64,000 bases of DNA from Amycolatopsis saalfeldensis (lineage in GTDB: Bacteria; Actinomycetota; Actinomycetes; Mycobacteriales; Pseudonocardiaceae), in the NCBI RefSeq assembly GCF_900110575.1, contig NZ_FOEF01000004.1:248001-312000 (forward strand). Reading direction: 5' to 3'. The translations under genes and the position numbers were made by a program. The notes under the pieces were generated by a model, which saw only the letters and a list, made by a program, of their open reading frames with translations, made no database searches and had not been told where the DNA came from. Shown here one piece after another: positions 19,101-26,955 of this stretch (positions are counted from its first letter, which is position 1; each line of letters begins with the position of its first letter).

Positions 19101-19437
19101 TTCGATGCGGGCCGGGCGGCTGGTGGTCGACACCGGCCTGCACGCGCTGGGCTGGAGCCGCCAGCAGGCCATCGACTACCTCATCGAGAACACGCCGATG
19201 GCGAAGCTCGAGATCGAGGCCGAAGTGGACCGCTACGTGGCGAACCCCGGCCAGGCGCTCGGCTACATGGTGGGGCGGCTGGAGATCCAGCGGGTGCGGG
19301 CCGGGGCCGAGCGGGCGCTGGGCGCGGACTTCGACATCCGCGAGTTCCACGATGTGGTGCTGGGCAACGGGATCCTCCCGCTGTCTACTTTGGACGATCT
19401 GGTGACGGAGTGGGTTTCGGCCCGCGCCGGCCGGTAG
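16120..19437 (+). CDS. Fused double DUF885 protein (two complete copies in one chain)
   Basis: 1105 residues, about twice the usual DUF885 length. DUF885 proteins are predicted metallopeptidase-like hydrolases with a conserved HExxPGHH motif. Copy 1 covers residues about 1-570 with HEAIPGHHFQLS at 381; copy 2 covers about 575-1105 with HEAVPGHHFQLS at 932. Both keep the EGWGLY and ERLADEMGLY motifs and the closing ALGWSRQQAIDYL segment, so neither copy looks dead. The N-terminal halves (VLAGEFVDELFAVEPL against GLAEDLLELDFERQPL) are less alike. The ATG at 16120 follows a weak GGGGG. The next gene starts 14 bp after the stop. Substrate unknown; export is not indicated by a signal peptide. Confidence 0.9.
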   Translation: MTVVTVLAGEFVDELFAVEPLTAALLGVRPDAPGLDDPSAEAEAAHRGRLSALLERARAVEAAGLSGEDRVTREVLVHSIEGRLDLIDSHFTEFTVSDLFVAPAAGLLSSLPMVSVAGGASAEAHLGRLAGIPAYLRAIAERHRAGIAAGRVPVARLVRGAIAHLDRYLAEPAGDPLLRQPAPDEEFATRREELLRDVVHPAFREYRDFLEAEVLQHGRPDDQAGVSWLPGGDEIYARLARLHTTTARGPQDLHDTGLAVIAGQAEQYRELGARVFGTRELPEIFDRLRNDPKLRWSSAGELLDTARSAITRAAAESPKWFGRIPGQPWTVEAVPEDSAPGAPPAYYMLPAADGSRPGTYFANTYEATERFRHTAEATAFHEAIPGHHFQLSTALGLTDLPLLRRIGDFTAYTEGWGLYTERLADEMGLYSDDVALLGMLTLESMRAGRLVVDTGLHALGWSRQQAIDYLVENTPMAPVEIEAEVDRYIGYPGQALAYMVGRLEIQRIRAAAEARLGSRFDVRAFHDVVLSGGAMPLSVLDGVVSEWVAGHGDTVNGLAEDLLELDFERQPLERTIYGLPGDHDKLGDPSLAGAQRYRAAYDAIATRAEAIGRAGLSSAEIVTRDVVITRARGVIDSLDSRLSGFAVSDGFSAPALYLLMILAELKPDDEEKARGHLSRLGAVGAYLDALIEAQRATMAEGLVPPDFLVKIGIGYVDRYLEADTDPLRVTPVAEIEGFAEERDRLLAEVVHPAFARYRAFLADEALPLAKPETEPGIGHLPGGQEKYQGLIRAETTTERTAQDLHDTGLRVAGELAAEYRELGARMFGTAELPEIFERLRSDPELRWRDGEELLDSARSAVTRAEAVAPQWFSRVPAARCVVVPVPEAEAASGTIAYYLPPSFDGSRPGTYYANTYEASSRPRFTSEAIAFHEAVPGHHFQLSFVQELTGLPMLRRVVPFTAYLEGWGLYAERLADEMGLYLDDLTRLGMLTQDSMRAGRLVVDTGLHALGWSRQQAIDYLIENTPMAKLEIEAEVDRYVANPGQALGYMVGRLEIQRVRAGAERALGADFDIREFHDVVLGNGILPLSTLDDLVTEWVSARAGR
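17449..17516 (+). repeat. 68-bp identical direct repeat inside the double DUF885 gene (partner 19102-19169)
   Basis: The 68 bases at 17449-17516 are identical to 19102-19169, 1653 bp apart and in the same frame, encoding SMRAGRLVVDTGLHALGWSR and onward. Surrounding sequence is similar but not identical, so this run looks like recent gene conversion between the two copies, or the best-kept part of the duplication. Confidence 0.9.
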
Positions 19438-19450
19438 GAGGAGATCCGCG

Positions 19451-20656
19451 GTGACCTGGCTCGACCTCGCCGACGACACCCTGTTCGGCCTGGACAACCT
19501 GCCCTACGGCGTGTTCTCGCGCGGGGCCGGGCCCGGCCGGCGGGTCGGTGTCGCGGTGGGGGAGCACGTGCTCGACCTGTCCGCGGCGGCCGAGGAGGCC
19601 GGGGCGCCGTTCGCGGGGCTGCTCGCCGGCGGGGTGCTGAACCCGTTGCTGGCCGCGGGTCCCACGACCTGGCGGGCGGTGCGCGAGCAGGTCCGGGAGT
19701 GGCTGGCCGGGCCGCGGCACGCCGACCGGGTCGGGGCGCACCTGGTGCCGCGCGCGGAAGTGAGGAACCACCTGCCGTTCGAGGTCGCCGACTACGTCGA
19801 CTTCTACTCGAGCGAGCAGCACGCGATCAACGCCGCCGCGATCCTCTTCGGCGCCGAGGCCGCGCTGCCGCCGAACTGGAAGCGCCTGCCGATCGGCTAC
19901 CACGGCCGGGCCGGCACCGTGGTGGTGTCCGGCACGCCCGTGGTCCGCCCGAGCGGGCAGCGCAAGCCGCGCCGGGACGCCGAGCCTTCGTTCGGGCCGT
20001 CGAGGCTGCTCGACATCGAGGCGGAGGTCGGCTTTGTCGTCGGTGTGCCGTCCACCATGGGCAAACCCGTGCCGGTCGGGGACTTCGCCGAGCACGTTTT
20101 CGGCGTGTGCCTGGTGAACGACTGGTCCGCGCGCGACATCCAGGGCTGGGAGTCCCAGCCGCTGGGGCCGTTCCTCGGCAAGTCGTTCGCCACCTCGGTG
20201 TCGCCGTGGATCGTGCCACTCGACGCGCTGGAGCACGCCCGCGTGCCGCAGCCGGCGCAGGAGCCCGAGCCGTTCGAGTACCTGCGCGGCGCCGAGCCGT
20301 GGGGGCTGGACCTGGCGCTGGAGATCCGCCTCAACGGGCACCTGGTGTCCAGCCCGCCGTTCGCCACCCAGTACTGGACGGCGGCGCAGCAGCTGGCGCA
20401 CCTGACCGTGAACGGCGCGAGCCTGCGCACCGGCGACCTGTACGCGTCGGGCACGGTCACCGGCCCGGCGAAGGAGCAGCGCGGTTCGTTCCTGGAGCTG
20501 AGCTGGGGCGGGCGGGAGCCGTTCGAGCTGGCCGGCGGTGAGACGAGGACGTTCGTGGAGGACGGCGACGAGGTCGTGATCAGCGCGACCGCGCCCGGCC
20601 CCGGCGGGCGGCGGATCGGCTTCGGCGACGTGCGCGGGCGGGTGGTGCCCGGCTGA
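19451..20656 (+). CDS. fahA: Fumarylacetoacetase
   Basis: 401 residues. It splits fumarylacetoacetate into fumarate and acetoacetate, the last step of tyrosine/homogentisate breakdown in the cytoplasm. The N-terminal SH3-like part (TWLDLADDTLFGLDNLPYGV) is typical, and the catalytic C-terminal part shows DYVDFYSSEQHA, LPIGYHGRAGTVV, DIEAEVGFVVG, NDWSARDIQGWE and SGTVTGP, which include the metal-binding acidic residues and the His-Glu pair of the family. The GTG at 19451 follows AGGAGG at 19436-19441, which overlaps the stop of the DUF885 gene. Homogentisate dioxygenase is not in the window. An operon with the DUF885 gene is likely. Confidence 0.96.
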   Translation: MTWLDLADDTLFGLDNLPYGVFSRGAGPGRRVGVAVGEHVLDLSAAAEEAGAPFAGLLAGGVLNPLLAAGPTTWRAVREQVREWLAGPRHADRVGAHLVPRAEVRNHLPFEVADYVDFYSSEQHAINAAAILFGAEAALPPNWKRLPIGYHGRAGTVVVSGTPVVRPSGQRKPRRDAEPSFGPSRLLDIEAEVGFVVGVPSTMGKPVPVGDFAEHVFGVCLVNDWSARDIQGWESQPLGPFLGKSFATSVSPWIVPLDALEHARVPQPAQEPEPFEYLRGAEPWGLDLALEIRLNGHLVSSPPFATQYWTAAQQLAHLTVNGASLRTGDLYASGTVTGPAKEQRGSFLELSWGGREPFELAGGETRTFVEDGDEVVISATAPGPGGRRIGFGDVRGRVVPG

Positions 20657-20732
20657 GCCCGGCCAGGCCGCGGCTTCGTGGTAGACATGAGCGGGCGCTT
20701 AGCCGGTGGACCCTGTGCGGAATGAGGCGAGG

Positions 20733-21773
20733 ATGCGGATCGGGACGGGAATCAACTACTCGGGTGGCTTCGCCGAGAGCGTCGCGGACATCGTGGAGCT
20801 GGAGAAAGTCGGGCTGGACATCGCGTTCGTGCCCGAGGCGTACAGCTTCGACGCGGTCAGCCAGCTCGGTTATCTGGCCGCGAAGACCGAGCGGGTCGAG
20901 CTGGCCTCCGGGATCTTCCAGATCTACACCCGCACCCCGAGCCTCACCGCGATGACCGCGGCCGGGCTGGACTTCGTCTCCGGCGGCCGGTTCACGCTCG
21001 GCCTGGGCGCGTCCGGCCCGCAGGTCATCGAAGGCTTCCACGGCGTGAAGTACGACGCGCCGCTGGGCCGCACCCGGGAGATCATCGAGATCTGCCGCCA
21101 GGTGTGGCGCCGCGAGCGCGTGGTCCACGACGGCAAGCACTATCAGATCCCGCTGCCCGCCGACCAGGGCACCGGCCTCGGCAAGCCGCTCAAGCTGATC
21201 AACCACCCGGTGCGCGAGCGGATCCCGATCCTGCTCGCCTCGCTGGGCCCCAAGAACGTGGCGCTCACGGCCGAGCTGGCCGAGGGCTGGGAGCCGATCT
21301 TCTTCCACCCGGAGAAGGCCGCCGGCGTCTGGGGCGCGTCGCTCGCCGAGGGCAAGGCCAAGCGCGACCCGGCGCTGGGCGAGCTGGACGTGTACGCGGC
21401 CCCGGCGCTGGCCATCGGCGAAGACGTCGATCACCTGCTGGACCAGGTGCGCCCGCTCCTCGCGCTGTACATCGGCGGCATGGGCGCGCGCGGCCGGAAC
21501 TTCTACAACGACCTGACCGTCCGCTACGGCTACGAGGCCGAGGCCAAGCTGATCCAGGACCTCTACCTCGACGGCAAGAAGGACGAGGCCGCCGCGGCGG
21601 TGCCGGTGGAGCTGCTGCGCGCGATTTCGCTGGTCGGCCCGGCCGGCTACGTCAAGGAGCGGCTGGCGGCGTTCGCCGAAGCCGGGGTGACCACGCTGAA
21701 CGTCAGCCCGCTGCTGCCCGGCCGGGAAGCTCGGGTCGCCGCCGTCGCGAAGCTCAAGGAACTCATCGGCTGA
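20733..21773 (+). CDS. LLM-class F420-dependent oxidoreductase
   Basis: 346 residues. Luciferase-like TIM-barrel oxidoreductase, of the actinobacterial type that uses coenzyme F420 rather than FMN. Signatures: MRIGTGINYSGGF at the start, AKTERVELASGIFQIYTRTP, GGRFTLGLGASGPQVIEGFHG, GRTREIIEICRQVW, and ILLASLGPKNVALTAELAEGW. The ATG at 20733 is chosen over an upstream GTG at 20706 because the family begins with MRIG. It follows fahA by 76 bp. A strong hairpin ends the unit. The substrate cannot be assigned. Confidence 0.9.
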   Translation: MRIGTGINYSGGFAESVADIVELEKVGLDIAFVPEAYSFDAVSQLGYLAAKTERVELASGIFQIYTRTPSLTAMTAAGLDFVSGGRFTLGLGASGPQVIEGFHGVKYDAPLGRTREIIEICRQVWRRERVVHDGKHYQIPLPADQGTGLGKPLKLINHPVRERIPILLASLGPKNVALTAELAEGWEPIFFHPEKAAGVWGASLAEGKAKRDPALGELDVYAAPALAIGEDVDHLLDQVRPLLALYIGGMGARGRNFYNDLTVRYGYEAEAKLIQDLYLDGKKDEAAAAVPVELLRAISLVGPAGYVKERLAAFAEAGVTTLNVSPLLPGREARVAAVAKLKELIG

Positions 21774-21794
21774 GCGAGCGGCCGGTGCGTCTGA

Positions 21795-21850
21795 GACCAC
21801 TCGGGAAAGGGGCGTGGACCTGCGGGTCTGCGCCCCTTTCCCGAGTGGTC
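21795..21850 (+). terminator. Strong hairpin terminator, 20-bp perfect stem
   Basis: 21795-21814 pairs without mismatch with 21831-21850, and the 16-nt loop contains a further 4-bp GACC/GGTC stem. It begins 22 nt after the LLM stop. There is no U-run. Confidence 0.88.
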
Positions 21851-22056
21851 CCCGTCACATCCGAACGCGGGCGCTGAGCTGGGCAAACGTCCGATTGGGT
21901 TATTCTCCTGTGATCGGGCGGTGTGCCGCGGGCGGAAATTCGCCGCCGCGCCCGCGCTGAAATGCCGTAATTACCCGGCGATCCGGACTGCGGCAGGTGT
22001 AGTAAAGGTGTTTCGGGGGAAACCGGGGCGGATACGGAAGCGAGGTAGACCGGACT

Positions 22057-23091
22057 GTGCGCAGCATCGCGGGGCCCGCTGTCGGCGTGCTGGACGTGGG
22101 GTCGTTCGGCGCGAGTCTTGTCGTGGTCGAAGAGGGCGGCACGCCGCTGGAGCCGGCGCTGACCCACCAGACCCGGCTGCGCCTCGACCGTGAGCTCGAC
22201 GACGAGGGCCGGCTGAGCCGTTGTGGGATCGACGCGATCTCCGCCGCGGTGGAGGCCGCGACCGCGACCGCGGCCCGCCACGGCATCACCGACGTCTTCC
22301 CGCTGGCCACGTCTTCCATCCGCGACGCCGGGAACGTGCGCGAGGCGGTCCGCCGGGTCGCCCACGACACCGGCGTCGAGCTGCAGTTCCTTTCCGGCCG
22401 TCGGGAGGCAGAGCTGGCGTACGTCGGCGCGCGCCGCTGGTACGGCGCGGCGAGCGGCCCGTTGCTGGTGCTGGACATCGGCGGCGGCACCGTGGAGCTG
22501 GCCGCGGGCCACGGCGAGCAGGCCGGGTTCGCCCGTTCGCTGCCGCTGGGCGCGCGCTCGGTGACGCGCGACTGGCTGCCGGCCGAGCCGCCGGTGCGGT
22601 TCAAGCGGGTCCGGGCGCTGCGCGAGTACGTGCTGGAGCAGGTGACCGAGGCGCTGGGTGACGTGACGGCCGAGTTCGCCGGCCACCGGGTGGTCGGCTG
22701 CTCGAAGGTGCTGCGGCAGCTGGCGCGCTTGGCGGGCGACCGGCCGGGCAAGGCCCGCGAGCTGTACCTGGACGACCTGCGCGCGTGGATCCCGCGGCTG
22801 GCCGCGATGCCGTCTTCGCGGCGCGCGAAGCTGCCCGGCATCACCCGCCGGCGGGCGGAGCAGGCGCTGGGTGGCGCGGTCGTCGCCGAGGCGCTGCTGA
22901 CCGTGGCGGGCGGGCCGGTGAGCATCTGCCCGTGGTCGACGCGCGACGGGCTCCTGCTCACCCTGCTGGACCAGCTGACCCTGGACGACCCCGGCAAGTC
23001 CCGGCCGAAGCCCGCCCAGTCCAAGGCGCCCCGGAAGGCCCAGTCTCGGAAGGAACAGTCTCAGAAGGCGCACTCGCGTCCGGCCGCGTGA
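22057..23091 (+). CDS. Ppx/GppA-family exopolyphosphatase / pppGpp phosphohydrolase
   Basis: 344 residues, the length of the actinobacterial Ppx1-type proteins. Actin-like ATPase fold: phosphate-1 loop DVGSFGASLVVVEEGG, ATSSIRDAGNVREAV, and DIGGGTVELAAG. Members release phosphate from polyphosphate or from pppGpp; which one applies is not decided here. After about residue 315 comes a basic tail rich in Lys, Ser and Gln (KAPRKAQSRKEQSQKAHS) with no domain. The GTG at 22057 is the likely start, with only a weak upstream ribosome site. The gene is separate from its neighbours, behind a terminator. Confidence 0.9.
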   Translation: MRSIAGPAVGVLDVGSFGASLVVVEEGGTPLEPALTHQTRLRLDRELDDEGRLSRCGIDAISAAVEAATATAARHGITDVFPLATSSIRDAGNVREAVRRVAHDTGVELQFLSGRREAELAYVGARRWYGAASGPLLVLDIGGGTVELAAGHGEQAGFARSLPLGARSVTRDWLPAEPPVRFKRVRALREYVLEQVTEALGDVTAEFAGHRVVGCSKVLRQLARLAGDRPGKARELYLDDLRAWIPRLAAMPSSRRAKLPGITRRRAEQALGGAVVAEALLTVAGGPVSICPWSTRDGLLLTLLDQLTLDDPGKSRPKPAQSKAPRKAQSRKEQSQKAHSRPAA

Positions 23092-23132
23092 AACCCCTGG
23101 TGCGGCCCGGCTAAAGCGGGTATCCCGGAGCC

Positions 23133-23333
23133 ATGAGCCCCCGCAGCGAGCTGTTCCCGCGTGACCACCGCGACGACGAGGAAGACGACCTCGGCGCCCT
23201 GCCCGATCCGACGCGCCTGCGCGGGGACGTACCGTCCGTGCCGGGCCCGGACCTCACCCCCGCCTCCACGAAGGACGTCGACAGCCCGCCCGGCACCGAA
23301 GAGCCCTTCGGCGACGGCACCTCGCCCGCCTGA
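23133..23333 (+). CDS. Small acidic hypothetical protein
   Basis: 66 residues, not recognised: MSPRSELFPRDHRDDEEDDL at the start, then a proline-, serine- and aspartate-rich stretch that is probably disordered. The ATG follows CCGGAG. Codon third positions are GC-rich in this frame, as in real genes here. No membrane segment. It may be a genuine small gene or a chance frame. Confidence 0.45.
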   Translation: MSPRSELFPRDHRDDEEDDLGALPDPTRLRGDVPSVPGPDLTPASTKDVDSPPGTEEPFGDGTSPA

Positions 23334-23394
23334 AGCGCCCCCTCCGAAACGAACCCACTGTTGCGTTCGCGGAGAACGCCACAGCAGTGCGCGG

Positions 23395-25785
23395 TCACTT
23401 CTGCTGAGTCGCGAACTGCCGGACCCGGTCCGGGGTGCGCCGCATCGGGTTGCGCCCGAGCGGCTGGTGCGGCGCCGGGCCGGGGTCGATGGCCGGGATC
23501 GGCAGTTTCACCGGGGTTTCCGTCACGGTGAAGCGCTCGCCGTGGTGGACCAGCTCCAGTGGCTCGCCCTCCAGGACGTGGTAGGTGGCCTCGTCGTGGG
23601 TGATCTCGACCTGGAACCGGGTGCCCCGGAAGGCGAGGCGGAACTTGAGGCTGCCGAGCTGCCGCGGCAGCCGGGGCGCGAACGACAGCTGGCCGCCGTG
23701 GTCGCGCAGGCCGCCGAAGCCCGCCACCGCGCCCTGCCAGGCACCGGCGAGCGAGGCCATGTGCAGGCCGTTGCGGACGTTGTTGTGCACGTCGTGCAGG
23801 TCGGTCAGCGCGGCCTCGGCCAGGTAGTCGTAGGCCAGGTCCAGGTGCCCGACCTCGGCGGCGATCACGGCCTGGGTGCCGGCCGAGAGCGAGGAGTCGC
23901 GCACCGTGCGGGCCTCGTAATACGCGAAGTCGCGCGCCTTCTCGTCCGGGCTGAACGAGTCGCCGCACAGGTGCAGCGCCAGCACCAGGTCCGCCTGCTT
24001 CACCACCTGCTTGCGGTACAGGTCGAAGTACGGGAAGTTCAGCAGCAGCGGGTAGAAGTCCGGCTCGGTGGCCGCGTAGTCCCACTCGTCGTGCTCCAGG
24101 AAGCCCTCCGACTGCGGGTGGATGCCGAGTTCCCGGTCGTAGGGCACGACCATCGCGTCGGCCGCCGCGCGCCAGGTGTCGAGCTCGGTGGTGTCCGCCC
24201 CGAGCTCCCGCGCGAGGTCCGGCCGCCGCGTGCACACCTCCGCCGCGGCGAGCAGGTTCCGCCGCGCCATCAGGTTCGTGTAGATGTTGTTGTCCGCCAC
24301 CGCGGAGTACTCGTCCGGCCCGGTGACGCCGTCGATGCGGAACTTCCCGTGCCGGTCGAAGTGCCCGAGTGAGGCCCACATCCGCGCCGTCTCCACGAGC
24401 AGCTCGGCGCCGTGCAGGCGCTCGAAGTCGTCGTCGCCGGTCGCGTTGAGGTAGCGCACCACGGCGTCGGAGATGTCCGCGCTGACGTGGAACGCCGCCG
24501 TGCCCGCCGGCCAGTACGCCGAGCATTCGGCGCCGTTGATCGAGCGCCACGGGAAGGCGGCGCCGTGCAGGCCGAGCTGGGTCGCGCGCTCCCTTGCTTT
24601 GTCCAAAGTGGAGTGACGCCAGCGGAGGGCGTCCCGCGCCGCGTCCGGCGTGGTGTAGGTGAGCACCGGCAGCACGAAGGTCTCGGTGTCCCAGAACGCG
24701 TGCCCGTCGTAGCCCGGCCCGGTCAGGCCCTTGCCCGGGATCGCCCGGCTCTCCCCGCGGGCGCCGGCCTGCAGCAGGTGGAAGAGCGCGAAGCGGACGG
24801 CCTGCTGCAGCTCGGGGTCGCCCTCGATCTCGATGTCGGACGTCGCCCAGAAGTCGTCGAGGAACTGCTGCTGCTCCTCGACCAGCCCGTCCCAGCCGGT
24901 CTTGCGCGCGCCGCCCAGCGCGGCCTCGGCCTGCGCGCGCAGCGCGGGCACCGACCGCTGCGCGGACCAGCCGTAAGCGAGGTACTTGGTGATCCGCAGC
25001 CGCCCGCCCTTCGGCACGTCGACGGCCACGGTGAGGCGCGCCAGGTCGTCCTCGGCGTGGATGCGCGTGCTGATGCCGTCGTCCACCTCGATGTGGTGGT
25101 CCATCGCGGCCGCCATCCGCAGCCCGGACACCCGGGTCCGGTGCACCAGCACCGCCTCGTAGTCCGCCGCGTGGCAGAACTCGCCCACCAGCGGCGAGTC
25201 CAGCGCCGCCGCCACCCGCGGGTCGTGGGTGTCCGACTCGACCGGCTCGTTGGCCAGCAGGTCGGACTGCACCACCAGCTGCAGGTCCTCGTCGAGCGGC
25301 TCCACCTCGTACCGGATGGCGGCGATGGCCCGCTGCGTGAACGACACCAGCCGCTCGGTCGTCACCCGGACCCGGCGGCCGGTGGGGGAGGACCACTCGG
25401 TGGTGCGGCGGAGCGTGCCCGTGCGGAAGTCGAGCACCCGGTCGTGCTCGCTCGCGACGCCGTAGCGCATGTCGAGCGGCTCGTCCTCGACCAGCAGCCG
25501 GATGACCTTGCCGTCGGTCACGTTGACCACGGTCTGGCCCGCTTCCGGATAGCCGTAGCCGCCCTCGGCGTACGGCAGCTCGTGCTGTTCGTAGAAGCCG
25601 TTCAGGTAAGTGCCGGGCAGCCCGCGCGGCTCCGCCTCCTCGAGCGTGCCGCGGAGCCCGATGTGGCCGTTCGACAGCGCGAACGCGGATTCCGTGCGCT
25701 GCAAGGCATCCACGTCCATGCCGCGCCACCGCAGCTCCCACGGGGAGCACTCGTAGCCGCGCGCCGTCAGGTTCAAGTCGGTCAC
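23395..25785 (-). CDS. Glycoside hydrolase family 65 disaccharide phosphorylase
   Basis: 796 residues. GH65 enzymes split alpha-linked disaccharides (maltose, trehalose, kojibiose and others) with phosphate, giving beta-glucose-1-phosphate. Visible are the N-terminal beta-sandwich (ALSNGHIGLRGTLEEA, GTYLNGFYEQHELPY), the (alpha/alpha)6 barrel with KGLTGPGYDGHAFWDTE, the catalytic acid in GVTGPDEYSAVADNN (Glu492) and NVRNGLHMASLAGAWQGAVAGFGGLRD, and the small C-terminal domain. The GTG start overlaps the preceding gene, a beta-phosphoglucomutase-like phosphatase, by 4 nt. That makes a complete route from disaccharide to glucose-6-phosphate. The sugar cannot be told from sequence. A longer frame exists upstream but lies inside the neighbour. 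Confidence 0.95.
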   Translation of the reverse strand: MTDLNLTARGYECSPWELRWRGMDVDALQRTESAFALSNGHIGLRGTLEEAEPRGLPGTYLNGFYEQHELPYAEGGYGYPEAGQTVVNVTDGKVIRLLVEDEPLDMRYGVASEHDRVLDFRTGTLRRTTEWSSPTGRRVRVTTERLVSFTQRAIAAIRYEVEPLDEDLQLVVQSDLLANEPVESDTHDPRVAAALDSPLVGEFCHAADYEAVLVHRTRVSGLRMAAAMDHHIEVDDGISTRIHAEDDLARLTVAVDVPKGGRLRITKYLAYGWSAQRSVPALRAQAEAALGGARKTGWDGLVEEQQQFLDDFWATSDIEIEGDPELQQAVRFALFHLLQAGARGESRAIPGKGLTGPGYDGHAFWDTETFVLPVLTYTTPDAARDALRWRHSTLDKARERATQLGLHGAAFPWRSINGAECSAYWPAGTAAFHVSADISDAVVRYLNATGDDDFERLHGAELLVETARMWASLGHFDRHGKFRIDGVTGPDEYSAVADNNIYTNLMARRNLLAAAEVCTRRPDLARELGADTTELDTWRAAADAMVVPYDRELGIHPQSEGFLEHDEWDYAATEPDFYPLLLNFPYFDLYRKQVVKQADLVLALHLCGDSFSPDEKARDFAYYEARTVRDSSLSAGTQAVIAAEVGHLDLAYDYLAEAALTDLHDVHNNVRNGLHMASLAGAWQGAVAGFGGLRDHGGQLSFAPRLPRQLGSLKFRLAFRGTRFQVEITHDEATYHVLEGEPLELVHHGERFTVTETPVKLPIPAIDPGPAPHQPLGRNPMRRTPDRVRQFATQQK

Positions 25786-26513
25786 TTGTCCTCCAGCAGT
25801 TCGGCCAGGTCGTCGACCACGACGTCGGCGCCGTGCGCCCGCAACTCGTCCGCCTGGTCCGCGCGGTTGACTCCGACCACGAAGCCGAACCCGCCCGCTT
25901 TTCCGGCCTGCACCCCGGACTGCGCGTCCTCGAACACCGCCGCGTGCTCCGGTGTGACGCCGAGGGCCTTGGCCCCGGCCAGGAACGAATCGGGGGCCGG
26001 CTTGCCCTTGAGCCCGTCGCGCCGGATCACCAGCCCGTCGATGCGGGCCTCGACGAACTTGGTCAGGTCGGCCGCGTCGAGCACCTTCGCGCCGTTCGCC
26101 GAGGAGGTCACCACCGCGATCCGCAGCCCCGCGTCGCGGGCCTTTTCCAGGTAGCGCACCGATCCCGGGTACGGGTTGACGCCGCGCTCCTCGATGATCT
26201 TCAGCACCAGCTCGTTCTTGCGGTTGCCGATGCCGTTCACGGTCGGCGCGTCGACGGCGTCGTCCGGCGTGCCTTCCGGCAGCTCGATCCGGCGCGAGCG
26301 CAGGAACTCGCGGACGCCGTCGGCGCGCGGGCGGCCGTCCACGAAGGACGCGTAGTCCTGGTCGGTGAACTCCCGGAAGGACGCACCGTCCCTGGCGCGC
26401 AGAAACTCGTCGAACGTCCGTTTCCACGCCTCGCGGTGCAGCACGGCCGTCCCGGTCAGCACCCCGTCGAGGTCGAAGAGGCAGGCGGTGATGGTGTCGG
26501 GCAGTCCGATCAT
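25782..26513 (-). CDS. HAD hydrolase, beta-phosphoglucomutase-like
   Basis: 243 residues, start at the ATG complementary to 26511-26513. HAD motif I is FDLDGVLT with Asp14 and Asp16; motif II lies around VVTSSANG; motif III is GLKGKPAPDSF; motif IV is FEDAQSGVQAG. A helical cap sits between residues 20 and 100. Beta-phosphoglucomutases have the same layout and turn beta-glucose-1-phosphate into glucose-6-phosphate. Coupling to the GH65 phosphorylase by a 4-nt overlap makes that role likely, although phosphatases of the same family look alike. Confidence 0.92.
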   Translation of the reverse strand: MIGLPDTITACLFDLDGVLTGTAVLHREAWKRTFDEFLRARDGASFREFTDQDYASFVDGRPRADGVREFLRSRRIELPEGTPDDAVDAPTVNGIGNRKNELVLKIIEERGVNPYPGSVRYLEKARDAGLRIAVVTSSANGAKVLDAADLTKFVEARIDGLVIRRDGLKGKPAPDSFLAGAKALGVTPEHAAVFEDAQSGVQAGKAGGFGFVVGVNRADQADELRAHGADVVVDDLAELLEDK

Positions 26514-26522
26514 GCCGCCAAC

Positions 26523-26897
26523 CTACCGGGCCGGGCCGTCTTCCGCGGGCTTGTCCGGGTGCGGGCGCACGTGGTGGATGAGTTCGTGCACGGTGGCGTC
26601 GGCGAGCCGGTAACGCACCACGCGTCCATCGCGGTGCGCGGTGACCAAACCGTGCGCGCGAAGCAGCCGCAACGCCTGCGAGACGGCGGTGTCGGTCATA
26701 CCCGTGGCCGCCGCGAGGTCGGTGACGCTGATTTCCCGCGCGTAGTGGATGGACACGAGCAGCGCGAGCCTCGACGGGTCGGCCACGACGGCGAACCGCC
26801 CGGCCCACTCGTCGATCACCGCCCGGTCGCCCAGCCCCGCGACGGCGGCGGCCACGCGTTCCGGGTCGATCAGGCGCCGGTCCGGCTCGATGCTCAC
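26523..26897 (-). CDS. ArsR-family transcriptional regulator
   Basis: 124 residues from the GTG complementary to 26895-26897. A winged helix: FAVVADPSRLALLVSIHYA, SVTDLAAATGMTDTAVSQALRLLRAHG, then the wing LVTAHRDGRVVRYRLAD. The end HELIHHVRPH has three histidines that could bind a metal, as in some Zn/Ni sensors of this family (inference). It ends 10 bp before the HAD gene and could be the local regulator of the phosphorylase unit. A longer frame up to 27035 has poor codon use at its start. Confidence 0.85.
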   Translation of the reverse strand: MSIEPDRRLIDPERVAAAVAGLGDRAVIDEWAGRFAVVADPSRLALLVSIHYAREISVTDLAAATGMTDTAVSQALRLLRAHGLVTAHRDGRVVRYRLADATVHELIHHVRPHPDKPAEDGPAR

Positions 26898-26955
26898 AGC
26901 GGGGATGATTCCACCCGCCGGGCCCGGCGACCAGTTCGGCCGGCGCCGGGCCCGC

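Noticed and set aside
16276..19497. Minus-strand frame of 1073 codons opposite the DUF885 gene
   Set aside because: Same cause: a high-GC shadow. The plus strand has conserved motifs twice.
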